NCBI GenBank assembly: GCA_030641425.1
Contig: DAOWHM010000030.1
Span: forward strand, 1 to 6,293
Reading direction: 5' to 3'
Length of the DNA stretch: 6,293 nucleotides
DNA from: Candidatus Bathyarchaeota archaeon
GTDB taxonomy: Archaea; Thermoproteota; Bathyarchaeia; Bathyarchaeales; SOJC01
In this document: piece by piece, positions 1 to 5,514 of the stretch
How the letters are laid out: every line of letters begins with the position of its first letter
Position numbering within the stretch: position 1 is the stretch's first letter
Notes under the pieces: model-generated
Told to the model about the DNA's origin: nothing
Databases searched by the model: none
Seen by the model: the letters and a program-made list of their open reading frames with translations, nothing else
Program-made: the position numbers and the translations under genes

Positions 1-57
1 CCTACATTTTATGATGTTAATGTAAATGCACGTAGACCATCAAGGGAATTCTCGTAG
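1..57 (+). CDS. Possible 3' end of an upstream gene (weak)
   Basis: Reading from base 1, this frame stays open for 18 codons and ends with TAG at 55-57, while the other two forward frames stop early. The short peptide (starting PTFYDVNVNARR) looks protein-like but is too short to assign to any family. An 18-codon open stretch arises by chance often, so this is only a candidate tail of a gene beginning left of the window. If real, its stop lies about 14 nt before the etf promoter. Confidence 0.22.
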   Translation, partial: PTFYDVNVNARRPSREFS

Positions 58-70
58 GAGTCAAGTTCTG

Positions 71-84
71 GAGAAAGATATAAA
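71..84 (+). promoter_or_regulatory. Archaeal BRE/TATA promoter for etfBA
   Basis: A purine-rich BRE-like stretch (GAGAAA, 71-76) runs directly into a TATA-like element (GATATAAA, 77-84). Archaeal transcription usually starts about 25 nt downstream of the TATA centre, which puts the start near 104-110 and leaves a leader of roughly 35-40 nt before the etfB ATG. The leader contains a GGAG Shine-Dalgarno site at 134-137, 8 nt from the ATG. The assignment is by eye, from motif and spacing. Confidence 0.55.
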
Positions 85-145
85 GCCTAAATCCCACCCT
101 TCTAAACATTCTACCATCATCTTTAGGTGAGTAGGAGAGAGAACC

Positions 146-934
146 ATGGATGTAATTGTCTGCGTGAAGCATGTTCCTGAGACTGCAGAAGCAGAAATTA
201 AAATCAATCCCGATGGAAAAAAAGTAGAGGAGAGCGGTCTAGTATTTGACATTAATGAATGGGACGACTATGCTCTCGAAGAAGCCGTTCAAATAAAGGA
301 GAAGCTCGGTGGATCAGTCACTGCAATAACAGTAGGCTCTGAAGCTGCTGATAGCACCCTGAGAAAGTGCTTAGCCCGAGGAGCAGACAATGCTATAAGA
401 ATTACTGACCCAAAATTTGAAGGCTCTGACAGCTATGTCATTGCTAAGATCCTGAGTAAAGCTGTGAAAGATCTACACTTCGACCTAATATTAACTGGTG
501 CTCAAGCAGGTGACGATGGCTCTGCTGCAACAGGACCAATTTTGGCAGAGTTCCTCGGAATCTCCCATGCAACTATGATCAAGAAGATTGAATTCAACAA
601 TGACCTTGTGAGGTTTAATCGTGAGTTAGAAGGAGGTCTGGAAGAAGTTGGTGAAGTGAAGTTGCCTACCCTCCTCACAATTCAGACAGGAATCAATGAG
701 CCACGCTATGTTTCCATTATGGGAATTAGAAAGGCGATGAAGAAGGAGATAAAAGTTCTTGGGCTGGCTGATCTAGGATTAAATGAAGATGAAGTTGGCG
801 AATTAGGTTCTTGGGTGAAAATTGAGAAGATGTATGTTCCACCAATGGAGAAGCAAGCTGAATTCCTGAAGGGTAGTCCAGAGGAGATTGCTGCGAAGCT
901 TGTTGAAATCATAAAGACCAGGGGGTTGGTGTAG
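146..934 (+). CDS. etfB: Electron transfer flavoprotein subunit beta (EtfB/FixA)
   Basis: This is the 262-residue beta subunit of electron transfer flavoprotein, a soluble cytoplasmic partner of EtfA that binds AMP or a second FAD and docks to flavin dehydrogenases. The length is normal for the family. Recognisable features are the N-terminal VIVCVKHVPE strand, the NEWDDYALEEA segment (37-47), the nucleotide-binding loop GAQAGDDGSAATG (118-130), the GGLEE stretch (163-167), and NEPRY (184-188) followed by the dehydrogenase recognition loop. Aligned by eye with human ETF-beta, the anchoring Leu195 corresponds to Ile191 here. The ATG is supported by GGAG at 134-137. The stop codon is followed at once by the etfA ATG, so the two subunits should be made together. 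Whether it is a simple carrier or an electron-bifurcating form cannot be settled from the sequence alone. Confidence 0.95.
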   Translation: MDVIVCVKHVPETAEAEIKINPDGKKVEESGLVFDINEWDDYALEEAVQIKEKLGGSVTAITVGSEAADSTLRKCLARGADNAIRITDPKFEGSDSYVIAKILSKAVKDLHFDLILTGAQAGDDGSAATGPILAEFLGISHATMIKKIEFNNDLVRFNRELEGGLEEVGEVKLPTLLTIQTGINEPRYVSIMGIRKAMKKEIKVLGLADLGLNEDEVGELGSWVKIEKMYVPPMEKQAEFLKGSPEEIAAKLVEIIKTRGLV

Positions 935-1912
935 ATGGGTGATATATTTGTTTTAGCTGAGCACAGACAGGGCGAACTCAGAGAGATAACTTTCGAAATG
1001 TTGACGAAAGGTAGAGATCTGGCTGAGAAAGCCGGCGTGGAACTCACAACAGTACTCTTGGGTAACAATGTAGGTGAACATGCGAAAACTCTTGTCGAGT
1101 ATGCTAAGAAAGTTCTCCTAGTTCAAGACCCGAAACTGGAGAATTTCAACTCCGAGACATACCAGAAGGTTCTGTCTAATCTAATAACGGAACACAATCC
1201 AACATTGACTCTAATTGGACATACCTCCTTCGGGGTGGACTTGGCTCCGAGTCTCGCTGCTTCAATGAATATGCCATTGGCAACAGATTGTATAGAACTG
1301 AAATACGAAGGTGGCGTCTTGTCTGTGACACGGCAGATGTATGGTGGCAAAGTGAACGTCAACGCTACCCTTCGAAAAGCTGAAAGTTACATAGTTACTG
1401 TTCGACAAGCAGCCTTTCCTGCAGAAAAGGGAACCCAAGTCAACGGAGAGATTGTGGAACATCCCTCTGCTCTGGAGCAGGTGGATATTGGAAAGCGCTT
1501 CATCGAATATGTTCTACCTCCGCCAAGTGGTGTGGACATTACAGCAGCTGATGCCCTCATTGGGATTGGACGAGGAGTTAAAGACAGTGAAGAGATTCCA
1601 CCAATAGAAGAGTTGGCGAAGATCTTGGGAGGAGTGTTAGCCTGTTCGCGTCCTATCGTCGACAAAGGATGGCTTCCCTCTGACCGGCAAGTAGGTAGCT
1701 CCGGAAGAACTGTTAAACCGAAAATCTATGTTGCTCTCGGTATAAGTGGTGCCTTCCAACATATTCTTGGGATGAAGAATTCTGAGTTAATCATAGCGGT
1801 AAACAAGGATGCAAATGCTCCAATTTTTGGCGTTGCAGACTATGGCATTGTGGAAGATCTTTTCAAGATTGTTCCTCCCCTTAAGAGCAAGTTGTCTGAA
1901 CTTAAAGGATAG
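935..1912 (+). CDS. etfA: Electron transfer flavoprotein subunit alpha (EtfA/FixB)
   Basis: This 325-residue protein is the alpha subunit of electron transfer flavoprotein, which holds the electron-carrying FAD. The N-terminal half (about 1-190) is the EtfA/B-like alpha/beta domain, including GHTSFGVDLAPSLAA (95-109). The C-terminal half is a classic FAD-binding domain: GRGVKD (212-217), SRPIVDKGW (238-246), QVGSSGRTV (252-260), GISGAFQH (269-276), NKDANAPIF (290-298) and ADYGIVEDL (301-309). The Ser-Arg pair and the GISGA.QH motif known to contact the flavin are present; the usual QTG is SSG here. There is no N-terminal ferredoxin domain of the kind some EtfA proteins carry. The ATG directly follows the etfB stop, with a GGGGG site at 921-925 inside etfB. 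No FixC, FixX or acyl-CoA dehydrogenase is visible nearby, so the redox partner is unknown. Confidence 0.96.
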   Translation: MGDIFVLAEHRQGELREITFEMLTKGRDLAEKAGVELTTVLLGNNVGEHAKTLVEYAKKVLLVQDPKLENFNSETYQKVLSNLITEHNPTLTLIGHTSFGVDLAPSLAASMNMPLATDCIELKYEGGVLSVTRQMYGGKVNVNATLRKAESYIVTVRQAAFPAEKGTQVNGEIVEHPSALEQVDIGKRFIEYVLPPPSGVDITAADALIGIGRGVKDSEEIPPIEELAKILGGVLACSRPIVDKGWLPSDRQVGSSGRTVKPKIYVALGISGAFQHILGMKNSELIIAVNKDANAPIFGVADYGIVEDLFKIVPPLKSKLSELKG

Positions 1913-1940
1913 AAGTTACTGTCCACTTGAGTGATTTGAG

Positions 1941-2047
1941 TTTTTCTTTGGGGTTGTGAAAGGACTTTCTAGAGGTACTTCTTTCTTTTTAGACTGTTTT
2001 TTATTTTCTTCCAAGTTAGTTAGGTGTTTTTTTGGTTTCTTTTCCTC
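1941..2047 (+). terminator. Serial T-tract (archaeal-type) terminator after etfA
   Basis: The non-coding strand is strikingly T-rich, with separate tracts at 1941-1949, 1979-1990, 1997-2010, 2027-2033 and 2037-2044. I see no stable GC-rich hairpin before them. Intrinsic termination in archaea depends mainly on U-tracts in the RNA, so this stretch probably ends the etfBA transcript in several steps. The rest of the gap between etfA and the next gene carries the downstream promoter; I find no RNA gene or small ORF of note in it. Confidence 0.55.
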
Positions 2048-2087
2048 ATGTTGGTTGTCTGAGTTTGAGTAAGCTTTAGCAAGACGC

Positions 2088-2098
2088 AATATTTAATA
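2088..2098 (+). promoter_or_regulatory. TATA promoter for the pilus-like operon
   Basis: An A/T-only stretch, AATATTTAATA, follows a purine-containing GACGC sequence and resembles an archaeal TATA box. With standard spacing, transcription would begin around 2117-2122. That would give a very short leader holding the AGGAG site and then the TTG at 2134. The BRE match is poor, so confidence is moderate. Confidence 0.45.
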
Positions 2099-2112
2099 CA
2101 TAGTCCATAGTC
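2099..2112 (+). repeat. Perfect 7-bp tandem repeat (CATAGTC x2) beside the TATA box
   Basis: CATAGTC at 2099-2105 is repeated without a gap at 2106-2112. The pair lies immediately downstream of the TATA element and upstream of the expected transcription start, where a bound regulator would interfere with polymerase. An operator role is inference; two copies of seven bases could also be chance. Confidence 0.35.
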
Positions 2113-2121
2113 TAATTGTCT

Positions 2122-2127
2122 AGGAGA
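2122..2127 (+). promoter_or_regulatory. Shine-Dalgarno site that sets the ATPase start
   Basis: AGGAGA at 2122-2127 is a strong Shine-Dalgarno match and lies 6-7 nt before the TTG at 2134, an ideal distance. It lies downstream of the alternative TTG at 2116, and so cannot serve it, and is too far from the ATG at 2179. This argues for translation starting at 2134. Confidence 0.65.
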
Positions 2128-2133
2128 ACAACG

Positions 2134-3813
2134 TTGCAACACCTCAAGAAGGCATCGTCAAAGCTAAAGGATACTCTTATGAATACTCTGAAGAAGATCC
2201 AACTCCATAAGCTCATAAATACTCTGAAGAAGATCAAACTCCCTAAGCTCCACAAAACTCACGAAAAAGCAATAATTCAAGCCGCACCGCCAAAACCTGT
2301 TCCTAGAGGATTCAAAGTCATCGAAAGACACCCATTGTACGAGCCTTTCGCTCACGTAGCCATAGTGGAAAATCCAAAAACAGGCGAACACAAATATATC
2401 CTCGACGAGCTGCAACTCGACCCTTTAGAACAATCCATCTACAACCGCGTACTAGACATCCTATTAGCTGAGATTGAGTCTCCAAAAGAAGAAATTGATG
2501 ATCCTAGAAGTTTCTTCGCCACAGCAGCAAGACAAATAGTGGACAAATATCGCATCAGTCTAGGATGGCTCCCCGATGTCTCCTGGTACAAGATACTCTA
2601 CCATGCAGAACGAGATCTAGTTGGATTCGGACGAATCGACGCCCTAATGCGAGACTCAAACATCGAAGACATATCATGTGACGGTGTTGGAAAACATGTC
2701 TACATCTGGCACAGGAAATATGAAAGCCTTGAGACAAATCTTGTCTTCCAAGAAGACATGGAACTCGATAACATGGTGGTCAAGCTTGTTCACATGGCAG
2801 GCAAACACGTAAGCACAGCATTTCCTATAGTTGATGCTTCCCTTCCAGGAAAACACAGACTGGCAGTATGCTATCGAAGGGAGATCACACCTTTCGGAAC
2901 AGCCTTTACAATCAGAAAGTTTAGAGAAGATCCCTACTCCATAATAGATCTAATCGATCTAGGCACGTTTTCAGAAGAGATGGCTGCATATTTTTGGTTA
3001 TGCCTAGAGAACAGGGCTTCCGTGATGATTCTTGGAGGAACCGCCGCTGGGAAAACCACAGCACTAAATGCTCTTGCATGTCTCCTTAAGCCTGGAAGCA
3101 AGATAATCACAATCGAAGAAACTGCTGAACTTAACCTTTCTCACGAAAACTGGGTTTCATTAATCGCCAGGAGAAGTTATGGTTTAGGAGAGAATCGAAC
3201 TGGCGAAGTAACACTTTTCGATCTAGTAAAAACGTCAATGCGGCATAGACCGGACACCCTCATTGTGGGTGAGATCAGAGGTAACGAATCATATGTACTT
3301 TTCCAAGCGATGGCAACAGGTCACGGCGGCTTAAGTACAATGCATGCAGAAGACATCGATTCAGCAGTTAAACGTCTCACTCAGAAACCCATGGACATCG
3401 CACCAGCTTACATACCATTAATGAACATTGTTCTATCCGTACACAGAGTACACCTCAAGAAAAATGGCGAAACTAAAGCCTTCCGACGAGTGATGGAAGT
3501 AAATGAAGTCGCAAACTACGAAGATTATCGAAGAATCTTCAAATGGCACCCAACGAAAGATGACTTTTCAATTTCATTCGACAAAAGCACAATGTTACCT
3601 TACATTAGTGAACGCACTGGTCTAAGCCAAAAGGCTCTGGAAGAGGAGATTGAGCAGCGTAGAGAAGTGCTCCATTGGATGAGAGAACAGAACATTAGGA
3701 GTTACAAAGATGTTGCAGCAATCATTGCAGAGTATTATTCTAGACCAAGTGAATTCTACGGAAAAGTTTCCTCGGGGGAAGTAAAAGCACTTGCCACTAT
3801 TGCACACTCTTGA
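2134..3813 (+). CDS. Type II/IV secretion system ATPase (archaeal PilB/TadA/FlaI-like)
   Basis: This is a cytoplasmic hexameric ATPase of the GspE/PilB/FlaI/VirB11 superfamily, expected to power assembly of a pilus-like filament through the platform protein encoded next. Counting from TTG 2134 (559 residues), it has a basic repeat-bearing N-terminus (1-45), an N-terminal domain (about 60-290, including GFGRIDALMRD), then the ATPase core: Walker A GGTAAGKTT (301-309), Asp box TIEETAEL (326-333), Walker B IVGEIRG (377-383) and His box GHGGLSTMHAED (396-407). All catalytic motifs are intact. The Cys zinc motif of GspE/PilB proteins is absent, as usual in archaeal members. A helical tail of about 120 residues closes the protein. 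The start is chosen from the AGGAG site; TTG 2116 (565 aa) and ATG 2179 (544 aa) are alternatives. Its end overlaps the next gene by 23 nt. Archaellum motor FlaI is less likely, since no other archaellum gene is seen. Confidence 0.9.
   Translation: MQHLKKASSKLKDTLMNTLKKIQLHKLINTLKKIKLPKLHKTHEKAIIQAAPPKPVPRGFKVIERHPLYEPFAHVAIVENPKTGEHKYILDELQLDPLEQSIYNRVLDILLAEIESPKEEIDDPRSFFATAARQIVDKYRISLGWLPDVSWYKILYHAERDLVGFGRIDALMRDSNIEDISCDGVGKHVYIWHRKYESLETNLVFQEDMELDNMVVKLVHMAGKHVSTAFPIVDASLPGKHRLAVCYRREITPFGTAFTIRKFREDPYSIIDLIDLGTFSEEMAAYFWLCLENRASVMILGGTAAGKTTALNALACLLKPGSKIITIEETAELNLSHENWVSLIARRSYGLGENRTGEVTLFDLVKTSMRHRPDTLIVGEIRGNESYVLFQAMATGHGGLSTMHAEDIDSAVKRLTQKPMDIAPAYIPLMNIVLSVHRVHLKKNGETKAFRRVMEVNEVANYEDYRRIFKWHPTKDDFSISFDKSTMLPYISERTGLSQKALEEEIEQRREVLHWMREQNIRSYKDVAAIIAEYYSRPSEFYGKVSSGEVKALATIAHS
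2182..2253 (+). repeat. 36-bp in-frame tandem repeat in the ATPase N-terminus
   Basis: Two adjacent 36-bp units (2182-2217 and 2218-2253) agree at 31 of 36 positions. They encode the 12-residue units NTLKKIQLHKLI and NTLKKIKLPKLH. The preceding stretch (QHLKKASSKLKD) resembles the units more loosely. The result is a lysine- and leucine-rich, probably amphipathic N-terminus, with 13 Lys and only two acidic residues in the first 45 positions. Confidence 0.85.
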
Positions 3814-5506
3814 GGCTCTTTCATTCCGTTTCTTTGGGAGAATAGCCCCAACATTCTTGAAAAGAGTCTTCGAATTCGAAGACTTTCTTCAGCGCGCGGA
3901 CATGAGAATATACCCTGAAACCTACGTTTCGTTAATGTTCTTCGTAGCCACGCTAACCTTACCAGTCTCCATAATCGCCATTGTGCTGCTATATCTGTTT
4001 CAATTTATCCCTCTAATCTTCCTTGTGCCTACTCCATTATTTGTGATGATTATCTTTATGTTAACACCCCTGTCCAAAGCTGGTGAAAGGTCTACACGTC
4101 TTGAGAGAGAGATGCCGTTCGCTGCAACCTACGTTGCTGTCATGGCATCAGGAGGAATTCCACCTTACATCAGCTTCAAGCGACTTGGGGAAGCAGAACT
4201 GCTGCCAGCAATGAGTAGCGAAGCAAGAAACTTAGTCAGGGATGTTGAAATCTTCGGAGTAGACCCCCTCACTGCGATGCGGAAATCAGCAAAAGCAAAC
4301 CCTTTGGATATCTATCGAGAATTCGTTGGGGGATATGCATCTACAGTCATCATAGGAGGAGACATCACAAGTTTCCTTGAGACAAAGGCAGAAGAGCTTT
4401 TTAAAACCCGGGCTGCCAGAGTAAGAGCAGCAGCTGAGCGACTCGGCATGCTCTTGGAATCATTCATTATCATAATGGTACTTATGTCTCTCTGCTTCTA
4501 TATCCTCTTCAGTGTGGAATCAATCTACAGCACAGGTATGAGTTCAATCTCAGGTATAATGCTATATACCTATGTCTTCACACCTCTGCTTTCGTTTGTA
4601 TTCATATATCTTGCTCATGGAATGCAGCCGAAAACTCCAGTTACTGACTATAGACCATACAAAGTCTTCGGCATATGCATTGGAATAGCCTTTGTTGTCC
4701 TTATGCTTCTAACGAACTTCATGGGCATATTTTATGTTCCATTCCTTGCTCCGATCGCAAACATCGTTGATCTTCCAACTGCTGTCGCCATAGCGTTAGT
4801 GATCACGTCTGCGCCTCCTGCCATCATTCAAATAAGAGTGTCAAGTGAGAAGGCAAGCACTGAGAAAGGAGTAACTCTCTTTCTTCAAGATCTCACTGAA
4901 ACCAGAAAGACAGGGTTGGCTCCAGAGAAGTGTATTGAAACCTTATCTAACCGAGAATATGGGAGTTTCAGCAAGCACTTGAAGAAGATAACCGCTGAAC
5001 TTTCATGGGGTATCCCCTTAAGGAAAGTCTTCATGGACTTCGTTAAACGGACAAAAAGTTGGTCAACCCAGATTGTGATGTTCCTGCTAGTAGAAACAGT
5101 TGATGTTGGTGGTGGCACGATTGCCATGATTGAGTCCCTAGCAAGGTTCTGCACTACAACACAACAGGTGGAGAGGGAGAAGAAGATGGCTGTTAAACCT
5201 TACATAATGATGCCTTACTTCGCAGCCCTCATGTTGGTTGCCACAACAATTATGATGCTGACCTTCACGAACCAGACAGTAAGCATGGCCAGTGAGCCTG
5301 GGGCTGCAGAATCCTCGCAGCTTGCTACACTAATGGTTGTCTTCACAACTTCCGTCATTATCCACAGCTACTTGATTGGGCTCGTAGGTGGAAAAATCAG
5401 CGAAGAATCAGTAGCAGCAGGTTTCAAGCATTCAGCTTTGCTCACAGTCCTTGCTATAGTAGCAGCTAAGGTGGCGCCGTCCCTACTCTCATTCTCGGGA
5501 GGTTAA
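3791..5506 (+). CDS. Type II secretion F-domain platform protein (TadC/FlaJ-like)
   Basis: This 571-residue polytopic membrane protein is the platform subunit that couples the ATPase to filament assembly. Two cytoplasmic F domains can be read: the first at about 108-218 (FAATYVAVMASGG..., ending in a charged ETKAEELFKTRAARVRAAAERLG stretch, given here as its start ETKAEELF), the second at about 362-468 (FLQDLTETRKTG, TQQVEREKK). By eye there are about nine hydrophobic segments: 46-70, 72-94, 220-242, 255-276, 291-313, 328-348, 470-492, 511-533 and 547-567. Size and double-F layout fit archaeal FlaJ/TadC proteins. The TTG start at 3791 lies inside the ATPase gene; an in-frame TAA at 3782-3784 rules out anything earlier, and the next ATG (3902) would cut off the conserved-looking amphipathic N-terminus. 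A GGGGG site at 3774-3778 is 12 nt away, rather far, so translational coupling is likely. TTG 3800 is an alternative start. Confidence 0.88.
   Translation: MPLLHTLEALSFRFFGRIAPTFLKRVFEFEDFLQRADMRIYPETYVSLMFFVATLTLPVSIIAIVLLYLFQFIPLIFLVPTPLFVMIIFMLTPLSKAGERSTRLEREMPFAATYVAVMASGGIPPYISFKRLGEAELLPAMSSEARNLVRDVEIFGVDPLTAMRKSAKANPLDIYREFVGGYASTVIIGGDITSFLETKAEELFKTRAARVRAAAERLGMLLESFIIIMVLMSLCFYILFSVESIYSTGMSSISGIMLYTYVFTPLLSFVFIYLAHGMQPKTPVTDYRPYKVFGICIGIAFVVLMLLTNFMGIFYVPFLAPIANIVDLPTAVAIALVITSAPPAIIQIRVSSEKASTEKGVTLFLQDLTETRKTGLAPEKCIETLSNREYGSFSKHLKKITAELSWGIPLRKVFMDFVKRTKSWSTQIVMFLLVETVDVGGGTIAMIESLARFCTTTQQVEREKKMAVKPYIMMPYFAALMLVATTIMMLTFTNQTVSMASEPGAAESSQLATLMVVFTTSVIIHSYLIGLVGGKISEESVAAGFKHSALLTVLAIVAAKVAPSLLSFSGG
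5497..5502 (+). promoter_or_regulatory. Shine-Dalgarno site of the pilin-like gene
   Basis: GGGAGG sits within the last codons of the platform gene, 12 nt before the ATG at 5515. This spacing is a little long but the match is strong. It supports a new gene starting at 5515 in the same transcript. Confidence 0.5.
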
Positions 5507-5514
5507 TTTGCCAT

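Noticed and set aside
61..252. A 63-codon minus strand frame over the etf promoter and etfB start
   Set aside because: It is antisense to etfB and its promoter and gives no recognisable protein, so it is best explained as chance.
706..1068. A 120-codon minus strand frame spanning the etfB/etfA junction
   Set aside because: It is antisense to two well-conserved genes and its peptide looks like low-complexity shadow coding with no recognisable domain.
1387..1665. Minus strand frames opposite etfA
   Set aside because: They mirror conserved FAD-domain coding on the + strand and show no domain or start signal of their own.
1924..1933. Short inverted repeat CACT/AGTG after etfA as a terminator stem
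   Set aside because: The loop would be only two bases and the stem four pairs, which is not a credible hairpin.
1913..2133. Search for a tRNA, small RNA, CRISPR repeat or small gene in the intergenic gap
   Set aside because: No cloverleaf-like sequence, spaced direct repeats or convincing small ORF was seen; T-tracts and a promoter explain the region.
3902..3904. ATG as the start of the platform protein
   Set aside because: It would drop 37 residues that form a plausible amphipathic cytoplasmic N-terminus and would leave a large gap after the ATPase stop in an otherwise tightly packed operon.
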